DNA of 63,245 bases, taken from assembly GCA_964504665.1 (NCBI GenBank), contig CAZDEH010000004.1:1-63245 (forward strand). Reading direction: 5' to 3'. Source of the stretch: STC-54 sp964504665. GTDB taxonomy: Bacteria > Patescibacteriota > Microgenomatia > Daviesbacterales > UBA10151. Both the position numbers and the translations under genes were made by a program. A model generated the notes under the pieces. That model was given only the letters and a program-made list of their open reading frames with translations. It searched no databases and was not told the DNA's origin. Positions 56,223-63,245 of the stretch are shown here, one piece after another; position 1 is the stretch's first letter; every line of letters starts with the position of its first letter.

Positions 56223-58004
56223 TCATTTTACTTGGTATGTCCCTTTAATTAATGCATATGATCCTGAAGGACCCGTTGAAAAGAAAGTGGAAACCAAACC
56301 TGAATCATAGGTTAAAGTAGTACCAGTCCCCATATTTATTTGCCAGGCAACCGCTTCTTTGAAAGTAGCATTATTAGCCAAGGATATAATGCCAAATGGA
56401 GCATATAAAATACCTGTAATTGAACTGTTGTTTGTGTTTATTGCAATAATCCCGTTTGACTGCGAATTATACGTAGAAAGTAGCATCAAATAACTACCGT
56501 TTACTCCTGTTCCTAAGAGATTATCTCCATTTGCAAAAGTAGTTATCCCGTCAACAATTATCATGCCGGATGAAGAACCTAAACTTGGATCCATTTGAAA
56601 AATATCGGAGTTCCCGGTTGATAAATTACCTGTAATCCAAATTGGAGTTGTAACAGTGATTGTACAGGTATTATTAATCGTTACATCCCCGACAATTTTT
56701 CCTGGACCTAATCTGCTGGGACAACCAGTAATATCTCCGGTCGTAGTTCCATAACTTGCTGCTCCAAATGGACCAGATTGCCAATCAGAAATATTTGCTC
56801 CGGAGATTGGCATAGCTATCGGAACAGGATCGGGGGAATTAGGGTAAGCAACACCTTCCACTGTTGAGTCGTTAATAACTTGATAATAGGCGTCTTTATT
56901 AATTGTAAAACCGGAGATGGTATTTGCGTGAACATTTCCCCTTACCACTGACCCGTTACCCATACTGATTGAGGTCACAACCCCTCCCATCCAAGTCTTA
57001 AATCCTAAATCACCTGTATTAATAGCATGCCACTCCGGATGAGGATCATCCCATTTAGAAGACCAAGCTGGAGAACCCCGACTGTAACCACCAAGGGAGT
57101 CCTGTGACCAAGCCCAATAATTAGAATTATCAAGTGTCTGTGCCGCTATCATAATCCAATAAGTGGTATCGGCAGTTAAAGTTGGTGTGGAATTAAAAGT
57201 CAGATCCACAAATTCATAACTGCCGGTTACTAAATTTGCAGATAACACACCTGATGTAAGAACTATTGTTTTATCCGGAACGCCATTATCATCAGCCATA
57301 ATCTTAATAGTAGGATTAGCGGGTGAACCTATTTTTTTAAGTTTTAATGATACTTTATTTATAACTGTAGTGCTACTTGGCTTAAAACTTTGAACAACAT
57401 CTAATCTGTCATTACCGGCTACATTTTTTCCAAAAAAATAGTCCTGGCAACCGTCAGTACAATCACTTTGCTGATCAGCTGTCGTTTGCGTACCTCCAGC
57501 CACATAAACATCCCCGGTAATTAACTCAATATTTCCACCTGAAATATTACCATTAGAATAAAGTGACCCATTAATAGTTGATCCATTTCCCATCGTAATA
57601 CCTCCATTACCCACAAGCATCCCATAGACAAAAGAGATTCCGCTCCCTTTGGAGACTTCGGTTACAATAGTCCGTTTAACCCTAGGATTAGTTTTATTGG
57701 GAATATATCCTGTAGCCTTCAGCATCTTAATCCCTCCACTTTTATCTGTCACTGTTAGGGAGAACGATCCATTACCGAAACTTGTTTCCAACTCTCCGTT
57801 ATAACTGCCTCCGGTTTTATTTAAAGACGCTATAGCCTTATCTATTCCTGCCTCAGCTAGGCTGATTGCCTGTGCAGACTCCACTGAATAGTTACTGTTT
57901 TGGGAAAATATCGTAGCTCCACCAATAATAGCTAAAGCATTTAAAAGTACAAAACCTACCACAACAATTGCCAATATTAATATCTGCCCTGATTGTTTTT
58001 GCAT
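56223..58004 (-). CDS. Large PilX-like surface protein with inserted beta-sandwich domain
   Basis: A 593-residue protein. SGQILILAIVVVGFVLLNAL followed by SLAEAGIDKAIASLN is a PilX-type N-terminus (class III-like membrane anchor). Residues about 130-180 and 345-580 are a repetitive beta-rich region with GNGSTINGSLYSNGNIS-like steps, typical of polymer-forming pilus-tip proteins. Between them (about 190-330) is a separate domain (QSFKPSSTTVINKVSLKLKK, TPTLTADTTYWIMIAAQ), similar to choice-of-anchor or carbohydrate-binding beta sandwiches. It may be a pilus-borne adhesin. It lies in the prepilin operon. Confidence 0.7.
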   Translation of the reverse strand: MQKQSGQILILAIVVVGFVLLNALAIIGGATIFSQNSNYSVESAQAISLAEAGIDKAIASLNKTGGSYNGELETSFGNGSFSLTVTDKSGGIKMLKATGYIPNKTNPRVKRTIVTEVSKGSGISFVYGMLVGNGGITMGNGSTINGSLYSNGNISGGNIELITGDVYVAGGTQTTADQQSDCTDGCQDYFFGKNVAGNDRLDVVQSFKPSSTTVINKVSLKLKKIGSPANPTIKIMADDNGVPDKTIVLTSGVLSANLVTGSYEFVDLTFNSTPTLTADTTYWIMIAAQTLDNSNYWAWSQDSLGGYSRGSPAWSSKWDDPHPEWHAINTGDLGFKTWMGGVVTSISMGNGSVVRGNVHANTISGFTINKDAYYQVINDSTVEGVAYPNSPDPVPIAMPISGANISDWQSGPFGAASYGTTTGDITGCPSRLGPGKIVGDVTINNTCTITVTTPIWITGNLSTGNSDIFQMDPSLGSSSGMIIVDGITTFANGDNLLGTGVNGSYLMLLSTYNSQSNGIIAINTNNSSITGILYAPFGIISLANNATFKEAVAWQINMGTGTTLTYDSGLVSTFFSTGPSGSYALIKGTYQVK

Positions 58005-58580
58005 TTATAAATTTCTTAAACTTGTAACTATGGTAGCGCTTCTGGATTTATTTGCGGAACCATTCTTTGATAAAACATTAATTTGTATTTTAACTTTTTC
58101 AGCAGAAGTTGGGGCAACAAGACTTTCATTTTTATCTAAATAAGTAAACTCAATTGAATCTAAAATGTTAGTTAAAACTTTATCAGCTGTTTTACGGGTA
58201 CTTAAATCATCCGGAAAAATATATTCTTTTAATAAATTTCCACGGCTGTCATCTTTGGTAATGACTACGAAGTCAAAAACATCGCTTATTATCCCCTGTT
58301 GATTAGTTGAGGGAATTTTAATGACTATGGTAGTCAATCCTGTTACATACGTTGGTGATACTACCGGATATCCACTAACTATTGCCGCAGCTTGCCGGAC
58401 ATAATTATCGATTTCGTGAACAGAGTCATTGGTACTAAGACCTTGTGTGACCATAGACTTTTCTGTGTTTGTGACTCCGGTGTTATTTACTAAAATACCT
58501 ACTAATAGAGTCCCTGCAATAACAGCAATTCCTGCCACAATAACAGTTTCAAAAATAGTGAAGCCTTTTGAATAGTTCAT
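58005..58580 (-). CDS. Prepilin-like protein with N-terminal methylation motif
   Basis: A 191-residue pilin-like protein. The leader ends at KGFTIFETVIVAGIAVIAG, a class III-type motif with Glu at +5, followed by the usual hydrophobic helix. The C-terminal part is beta-rich. It probably forms a minor pilin (PulJ/PilW-like). It overlaps the gene before by four bases. Confidence 0.75.
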   Translation of the reverse strand: MNYSKGFTIFETVIVAGIAVIAGTLLVGILVNNTGVTNTEKSMVTQGLSTNDSVHEIDNYVRQAAAIVSGYPVVSPTYVTGLTTIVIKIPSTNQQGIISDVFDFVVITKDDSRGNLLKEYIFPDDLSTRKTADKVLTNILDSIEFTYLDKNESLVAPTSAEKVKIQINVLSKNGSANKSRSATIVTSLRNL

Positions 58581-58975
58581 TGTCCTAATCCTCCTTCAGC
58601 AAGAATTGTTGATAGCTCAACAGTTTTAGTATTACCGGATTCTACCCAGTCTATTTTTACCTTGACAGCTTTTGCTTCCTCCCCCAGAGCACAAACCTCA
58701 AGAGGGCAATCTGCAATCTCATATGTGGCAGTAGGGGAAGGGAGGTTTAACAAACCTGAATCAGTAAAGTTACTTGTGCCGTTTGATAAGTTAGCATACG
58801 GTTGTTTCCGGAGACTATCCAGTTTTTTACTGACAATTTCCCTGGCAGTAGAAGAGTTTCCGCTTTTCCTGATGCTTTGAATCGCTCCGGGTAAAGATGT
58901 TATAAGTAATGCCAAAATCGCTACAGCAACCACCACCAAAACTAGTTCTATTAGAGAAACCCCTTTACTTTTCAT
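58577..58975 (-). CDS. Prepilin-like protein
   Basis: A 132-residue minor-pilin-like protein with leader and helix SKGVSLIELVLVVVAVAILA and a small C-terminal domain with a Cys pair (DCPLEVC). It overlaps the next gene by four bases and lies 3 nt after the PilX-like gene. Confidence 0.75.
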   Translation of the reverse strand: MKSKGVSLIELVLVVVAVAILALLITSLPGAIQSIRKSGNSSTAREIVSKKLDSLRKQPYANLSNGTSNFTDSGLLNLPSPTATYEIADCPLEVCALGEEAKAVKVKIDWVESGNTKTVELSTILAEGGLGQ

Positions 58976-58978
58976 TTT

Positions 58979-59932
58979 TTAGCTCTTCTTTAAATCTTTG
59001 GCTGAAAATAACACATAGTCAAAGATTTGGGGCATAACTGATCTTTGGTGGAATACTTCCAGGGTCCTTTGCACACTTCCTGATGTCCCTGTAGCTTGAT
59101 AAATATTCGTTTGTTTTGGTAATGAGTAACCTATAGCAGGTTTAAGAGCTACAGGATGGCTGATATTACTATACAGCGTCCTTACTCTCACCATCACAGG
59201 AAAGTTACCACCTGTAGCAGGATAACCTGAGACTGTTACTTTGCAATAAAAGCTTGAATTAGTAGTATTATTATTAGTTAGAATTTCCTGAGAGTAGTCT
59301 CCGATTTGACAACGATCAAAATCATTACTATCATCACCATTACTTTCTTTTCGACGGTTTCCACTTGCATCTTTATAGGAATCAAAATATTTAGAGAATG
59401 TTAGATATTTCTTGCTATTTGGATCACTTACATCCCAATATATAGTATTCACCACAATTGCCGGCTGATCTTCAGGCTTACCGTCTTTTATCTCTAGGTA
59501 CTTATCAGTATCAGGATCACCAAAATAAATATCAAAACTACCTTGAGCGTAACAATCATTTTGTCCTTCGCATGTTACATTATTAGGACTAGCCAACCAA
59601 AATTGGGCAAAAGATTCTTTACCAAACGGCGGATATTCCAAAGCTGTAAATGGAAGAGGTAAACCTTTTGTAGGCATACTAATATTTGCACTGGCTTGGT
59701 TTCCTAAACTAAAATCAGCAACATCAATAGGTACACCGCCTAAATTATTTACATTAGCTCGAATTGCCTTTTCTATACCAGCCTCAGCTGCAGAAAATGC
59801 ACGGGATGAATCTTCGCTTTTTCTGGATGTTGAAACTTCCAGAACACTACGGCTGATTAAAGATAACCCTATAGCTAAAGCTACCACCATTACAAGCAAC
59901 AATAAAACCACAACTTGTCCTGTATTTCTCAT
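58979..59932 (-). CDS. PilX-like minor pilus protein
   Basis: A 317-residue protein with the PilX N-terminus: GQVVVLLLLVMVVALAIGLS as membrane helix, then FSAAEAGIEKAIRAN. The rest is a beta-rich domain with a paired Cys (VTCEGQNDCYAQ). It overlaps the PilW-like gene by four bases. PilX-type proteins cap or start the pilus with the minor pilins. Confidence 0.75.
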   Translation of the reverse strand: MRNTGQVVVLLLLVMVVALAIGLSLISRSVLEVSTSRKSEDSSRAFSAAEAGIEKAIRANVNNLGGVPIDVADFSLGNQASANISMPTKGLPLPFTALEYPPFGKESFAQFWLASPNNVTCEGQNDCYAQGSFDIYFGDPDTDKYLEIKDGKPEDQPAIVVNTIYWDVSDPNSKKYLTFSKYFDSYKDASGNRRKESNGDDSNDFDRCQIGDYSQEILTNNNTTNSSFYCKVTVSGYPATGGNFPVMVRVRTLYSNISHPVALKPAIGYSLPKQTNIYQATGTSGSVQRTLEVFHQRSVMPQIFDYVLFSAKDLKKS

Positions 59933-60585
59933 TTCTTAATTCCTCTCACCTGAACAGAGGTCATAAAAGGGACACCTCCGTCTTTAACAGTCACATCATA
60001 AGCAGATCCTGCTTTAATTCCAGCTGAACCATTAAATTTAATAATAACACTATCACCTCTTTGTTCAAAAACATTTTGGGAAAAGGGGGGAACATCCACA
60101 GACACGCCGTTTTTTGTATCAGTATCTGTCAAAGATTGTCTTAAATTAGGACCAGCACTGATATTTACATTGGTACAAAGCCCTAAATCAGTTTCTGTAC
60201 CTATATCATCTCCAGTAAAGTTTACCTTTTGAATTTTGCCATTAGTCAAAGGATTAATCAAAGGAGCGGGCGGAATTAGTCTAAACTGAGAATAAATGCC
60301 GCCATTAAAAATTACAATAGTATCTTTAGGTATTCCACCAGGATTATTAAGTTTATCTACACAAACCACTGCTTCAGCCGAACGTATTTCATTTGACAGC
60401 TTATCCAAAACTATTTGACCATTTTGTTTCACCTGATTGATAGCATTAACTTTATTACGGCCCCGGAGTGACTCAATTAATATATCTGTAAATATTACCC
60501 CCATAATTACCATTATAACCACTACCACAAGCAGTTCTACAATGGTAAATCCCTTATTGTTTTGTTTGTTAGTCTGTGCAATCAT
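59929..60585 (-). CDS. PilW-like minor pilin
   Basis: A 218-residue prepilin. NKGFTIVELLVVVVIMVIMG is the type IV leader and helix with Glu+5; then NGQIVLDKLSNEIRSAEAVV as in PulJ/PilW proteins, and a C-terminal beta domain. It overlaps its neighbours by 4 and 17 nt, evidence of a coupled operon. Confidence 0.8.
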   Translation of the reverse strand: MIAQTNKQNNKGFTIVELLVVVVIMVIMGVIFTDILIESLRGRNKVNAINQVKQNGQIVLDKLSNEIRSAEAVVCVDKLNNPGGIPKDTIVIFNGGIYSQFRLIPPAPLINPLTNGKIQKVNFTGDDIGTETDLGLCTNVNISAGPNLRQSLTDTDTKNGVSVDVPPFSQNVFEQRGDSVIIKFNGSAGIKAGSAYDVTVKDGGVPFMTSVQVRGIKK

Positions 60586-61084
60586 AGTTAGGTTTGGTTA
60601 AAAAAGTTTCTATATTTGAATTATGTTCACCTGAGGAATCAGTCCAGCCAATTTGTATTACTAATTTAATTTCGGTATCATTGGTTTGAGTTACCTGAAT
60701 TTGACGGTTGAATCCTTCAGCTAAATTCTCTTTCGATGCAGCCAATTCTACTCTAGATAAAACATCACCCACTGGAGAAGCAAATAGATAATAACAAACA
60801 CTCTCACCACAATCAAAATAAGTGCTACTACTATTCCATAGTTCCTTAAAACAATCTCTATTTCCACTATAATCAAGAGTAGAGTTTTTATTATTATCTC
60901 TCAGTATTCTTATTTTATCTACTGTATCTTGACCCAATTTGGTAGCTTTTGTTTGATTTTGGGCAAACTGAGCATTTTTTAAACTGGATAAAATTACAAT
61001 AATCAAGGCTACAATCATCACTGTAGCAATCACTAAAACCACCAATACCTCTATCAAACTTTGTCCTCGTTCATTGTTTAACAT
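60569..61084 (-). CDS. PilV-like minor pilin
   Basis: A 171-residue prepilin with ERGQSLIEVLVVLVIATVMI at the start (the SLIEVL form typical of PilV/PulI) and four Cys in the C-terminal domain (CFKELW, FDCGESVCYY). It overlaps both neighbours by 14-17 nt. Confidence 0.8.
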   Translation of the reverse strand: MLNNERGQSLIEVLVVLVIATVMIVALIIVILSSLKNAQFAQNQTKATKLGQDTVDKIRILRDNNKNSTLDYSGNRDCFKELWNSSSTYFDCGESVCYYLFASPVGDVLSRVELAASKENLAEGFNRQIQVTQTNDTEIKLVIQIGWTDSSGEHNSNIETFLTKPNYDCTD

Positions 61085-61640
61085 AAATTCCTCCTCCTTT
61101 TTCTACTCGTACTATTTTTGATGTTGTTGAACCTGTCAAGTTAAGAGTAATCTCTGCAACCGCATTAACCCCAGTGTTACATTCTAATAAGTTAAATATC
61201 ACTTCAGACGATAAATTTTTATATTCTATTGATACAGGAAGGGTCTCAGTACACGGATTGTTAAAATCGGGAGAATCAGCGATCTGAACAGTAGAAATAC
61301 TTACTCCTGTAGGCAATAAATATTGTTGTGAACTCGGTGTAGGAGCAGGAGGGGTGGGCGTAGGGGGAGCAGATAAGTCACACACAGGAGAAACACTGTA
61401 GCTGTCTGAATTTAAGGTTACCTTCCAACTGGAAGCTTTATAAGTATTACTATCTATCTTACAAACTGTACCTGTCTGAGCATTATTTTGAGCCTGGCGG
61501 AGAACAGCTTGCAGCTGATTGACAGCTTCTGCTAATTTTTGATTTCTGTTATATTCGTTATAGCTTGGAACGGCTACAACGACGAGGATTGCTATAATTG
61601 CAATTACCACCAGAAGTTCAATCAGCGTAAAACCCTTCAT
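61071..61640 (-). CDS. FimT/GspH-like prepilin
   Basis: A 189-residue prepilin: MKGFTLIELLVVIAIIAILV with a two-residue leader, AVPSYNEYNRNQKLAEAVNQ after the helix. A Pro/Thr-rich stretch (TPTPPAPTPSS) near residue 95 breaks the domain in two. Two or three Cys pairs may stabilise it. 38 nt separate it from the previous prepilin gene. Confidence 0.82.
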   Translation of the reverse strand: MKGFTLIELLVVIAIIAILVVVAVPSYNEYNRNQKLAEAVNQLQAVLRQAQNNAQTGTVCKIDSNTYKASSWKVTLNSDSYSVSPVCDLSAPPTPTPPAPTPSSQQYLLPTGVSISTVQIADSPDFNNPCTETLPVSIEYKNLSSEVIFNLLECNTGVNAVAEITLNLTGSTTSKIVRVEKGGGIYVKQ

Positions 61641-61678
61641 ATACTAACCGTACCAATTTTTTACTAAATTAGCAATTG

Positions 61679-62191
61679 TTACTGAGAAGAGATACCTATA
61701 TCACAATTTCCGGCAGAACCACAACTGCTTAAAGAGCTACAATCTGAAAGATCATAGGTTGTACTTGTACTTTCTTTTTTAGCACAAAGGATAAAACTAG
61801 TGCAGGTTGTGGCTGAAGAATTATTATCACAAGCAGGCGAACTGGGTAAAGCTAAATAATAATAATTTTTGGATGTATCTATATCTCGGGGAACGGGCTG
61901 AAGATAAGCACTGGTTGTACTTGTACATCCGGCTATTCCCGTACAATTAGTCAAAGTTTCACTACCACTTAATACCAGACTAGACGTTCCGGATGATTTT
62001 GGATAATTATGCTGGTCACCTCTGTAAAGCTCCAACGCCTGTTTAATAGACTGTAGGTCTTTAATTCTTTGACTATCGCGGGTTCTTGCAGTAACGCCGT
62101 TAAAAACTGCCACAGCAACTGTTGCAAGAATACCTAAAATAGCTATAGTGACTAAAAGCTCAATAAGGGTGAAGCCGCTTTTCTTACTCAT
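61679..62191 (-). CDS. Major-pilin-like prepilin (GspG/PilA type)
   Basis: A 170-residue prepilin: SKKSGFTLIELLVTIAILGI, then RTRDSQRIKDLQSIKQALEL and YRGDQHNYP, the pattern of pseudopilin GspG or major pilin. The C-terminal part is Ser/Thr/Cys-rich with five or six Cys. The ATG at 62191, not an upstream one at 62263, gives a proper short leader and lies 2 nt after the stop of the first prepilin gene. Confidence 0.85.
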   Translation of the reverse strand: MSKKSGFTLIELLVTIAILGILATVAVAVFNGVTARTRDSQRIKDLQSIKQALELYRGDQHNYPKSSGTSSLVLSGSETLTNCTGIAGCTSTTSAYLQPVPRDIDTSKNYYYLALPSSPACDNNSSATTCTSFILCAKKESTSTTYDLSDCSSLSSCGSAGNCDIGISSQ

Positions 62192-62192
62192 A

Positions 62193-62693
62193 TTACGGTG
62201 CCTGAACTTGATACTGAGTAGTAGAAGTTGTACAAGTAGAAGCTGTAACATTACTTGAGGCATTTTCTACTATGGCATAAAGACAATAATTAGTGCAATA
62301 AGTGGCAGGGTTAGACACAGTGTTGGTGCAGGAGATTGGTTGGGGAGAATAAGGGTAGGCTGTTATCCCTGGTTGTGTTTCTTGGGGGACTTTTACCATA
62401 TATGTTTTTGTAGCTGCAGGATTTTTGAGTGCACAACCAGCAGATAAACTTCCATCAGTACAACTTGCTGAAAATAATGGGTAATAGCCCTGATCAGCGT
62501 GGTATTGCTCTAAAGCTGATTGGATATTAGATATATCTGATTTTCTTCTGGCATCCCTAGCACTTCTTTGAATATTACCATAAGAAATTAAAGCTATAGT
62601 TGCCAAAATTGTTAAAATAGAAATAGTTACCAAAAGCTCAACCAGAGTAAAACCTCCACTTCGAGCTAACCCACCAAAACCTTTTCCCCTCAT
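62193..62693 (-). CDS. Major-pilin-like prepilin, first gene of the pilus operon
   Basis: A 166-residue prepilin: RSGGFTLVELLVTISILTIL, then ARRKSDISNIQSALEQYHADQGYYP, a paralogue of the next gene; the C-terminal domain is Cys-rich. The ATG at 62693 is chosen because TGG-TATTCT (62705-62700) ends exactly 6 nt before it, the leaderless spacing seen elsewhere in this window. An ATG at 62711 would place the -10 box within the gene. Confidence 0.85.
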   Translation of the reverse strand: MRGKGFGGLARSGGFTLVELLVTISILTILATIALISYGNIQRSARDARRKSDISNIQSALEQYHADQGYYPLFSASCTDGSLSAGCALKNPAATKTYMVKVPQETQPGITAYPYSPQPISCTNTVSNPATYCTNYCLYAIVENASSNVTASTCTTSTTQYQVQAP

Positions 62694-62699
62694 ATATTT

Positions 62700-62708
62700 A
62701 GAATACCA
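62700..62708 (-). promoter_or_regulatory. Extended -10 box of the pilus operon
   Basis: TGG-TATTCT on the minus strand (62708-62700), 6 nt before the ATG of the first prepilin gene. No clear -35 box; the extension would compensate. Confidence 0.5.
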
Positions 62709-62800
62709 CATTTAGCAAAATTATTTTAGACTTCCCACAACCATCAACTTAATTAGGTTTAAAGCATGAAAAATAACTATTCTGGTACTTAATTGAATTT

Positions 62801-63235
62801 CTATTCTTTTGGCTCTAATTCCAACAATAGTTTATTTGCCAATAAAACAAAATAGTTCACCATTTTATCTTTATTAAAAGGAACAAGCATTTTGGGAAAA
62901 TTTTTTAGATTTTTCACCTCTAAAAACATATGAGCAAGGTAAAACTCGTTTAACCCTAAATCTTTCTTTTGAGCATCTTTAAATAGTTTCGCAAAAGTAA
63001 ACAGTTTCTTCTGCAAGATCAAGTAAAGGTCAATAAAGTCTTTTGCCTCAGTTCTGTTAAAAATTGCTGTAATTTTATTACTGCCAATATTTTCAATAGA
63101 ATCTACTCTTATTTTGCCAAATGTTTTAATTTTACCGAAATGGACCTTTTGTTCTCTAACAAGGTCAATTTTAAGCTCCTCTTTTTTACCTGATAAAGCG
63201 ACCCACGACCTTACGGTCGGGGTTTTGAAATAAAT
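62801..63235 (-). CDS. AbiEii/AbiGii-like nucleotidyltransferase toxin, N-terminal part missing
   Basis: C-terminal part of an AbiEii-type protein, the toxin half of an abortive-infection toxin-antitoxin system. Seen: KEELKIDLVREQ, then IGSNKITAIFNRTEAKDFID followed by LYLILQKK, the conserved KxxAxxxRxxxKDxxDLY region. The N-terminal nucleotidyltransferase motif (GGTAL, DxDF) is absent. A TGA at 63238-63236 closes the frame upstream, 10 nt from the window edge, next to a palindrome (63201-63223), so the gene may be split by a frameshift there or start outside in another frame. The first usual start codon in frame is a TTG at 63022. Partner antitoxin not seen. Confidence 0.6.
   Translation of the reverse strand: MYFKTPTVRSWVALSGKKEELKIDLVREQKVHFGKIKTFGKIRVDSIENIGSNKITAIFNRTEAKDFIDLYLILQKKLFTFAKLFKDAQKKDLGLNEFYLAHMFLEVKNLKNFPKMLVPFNKDKMVNYFVLLANKLLLELEPKE
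63201..63223. repeat. Palindrome inside the AbiEii-like gene
   Basis: CGACC (63206-63210), loop TTAC, GGTCG (63215-63219), with outer ACCC (63201-63204) and GGGT (63220-63223). GC-rich in AT-rich surroundings, as with the murT and rpsP elements. Confidence 0.55.
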
Positions 63236-63245
63236 TCAAACAAGG

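Overview
The window looks like a chromosomal contig of a Candidate Phyla Radiation (Patescibacteria) bacterium, most likely of the Microgenomates type. The evidence is the gene style: AT-rich and tightly packed; standard genetic code with TGA as stop; a stripped-down threonyl-tRNA synthetase and a short PheT; a lone MurT-GatD pair; a large PBP1A; a type IV pilus cluster with many pilin-like proteins; DUF5659, DUF5663 and DUF5665-like proteins; and several large proteins of unknown role. The lineage call is an inference, since there is no rRNA gene here. Two runs of ten Ns (7775-7784 and 21080-21089) are assembly gaps.

Region 1 (1 to about 8.4 kb) looks like an integrated mobile element whose right end is a tRNA-Val gene. 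It holds a type I restriction HsdR subunit cut by the left edge, a small MerR/excisionase-like HTH gene, a palindromic divergent promoter, a strong candidate structured RNA with three GNRA-capped hairpins, small membrane and DNA-binding proteins including a terminase-small-subunit-like and a replication-initiator-like protein, and a large serine recombinase. The reading frame of the recombinase runs into the antisense strand of tRNA-Val. Next come three tRNA genes on the minus strand (Val-TAC, Leu-GAG, Leu-CAG).

Region 2 (8.7 to 21.2 kb) is core housekeeping: a secreted cell-wall hydrolase, murT-gatD, tRNA-Leu(TAG), a hypothetical protein, tRNA-Val(GAC), a DUF5665-like protein, thrS, infC-rpmI-rplT (infC has only a non-AUG start), pheS-pheT, a hypothetical gene and PBP1A, then tRNA-Tyr. 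Region 3 (21.3 to 27.5 kb) is a surface-sugar cluster: hddC-like and gmhB-like genes, an SDR, a nucleotide-sugar dehydrogenase-like protein, a Gfo/Idh/MocA oxidoreductase, an epimerase and a broken hddA. Region 4 (27.5 to 42 kb) holds fabD, a cupin phosphoglucose isomerase, an orphan atpC, a Tat-signal protein, a VOC protein, a REP-associated transposase, the atpBEFHAGD operon with a beta-carbonic-anhydrase-like gene inside it, an archaeal-type tyrosyl-tRNA synthetase and an M50-like protease. Region 5 (42 to 53 kb) has a DUF5663-like gene with a 1740-residue giant protein, recG, rpmF, nusB, a carrier-protein-like gene without its serine, rnc, rpsP, khpA and trmD. Region 6 (53.2 to 62.7 kb) has a second REP-associated transposase flanked by identical hairpins, then a minus-strand type IV pilus operon (eight pilin-like or PilX-like genes, a large PilX-like protein, pilM, pilN, pilO). 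The right edge holds a 5'-incomplete AbiEii-like gene.

Three window-wide patterns stand out. First, many genes have a -10 box ending exactly 6-7 nt before the ATG and no Shine-Dalgarno sequence, which predicts leaderless mRNAs. Second, short palindromic repeats sit in frame inside coding genes (murT three times, gatD, recG, pheT, rpsP). Third, the tRNA-Tyr is archaeal in form (C1-G72, five-base variable loop) and is matched by an archaeal-type TyrRS encoded 19 kb away.
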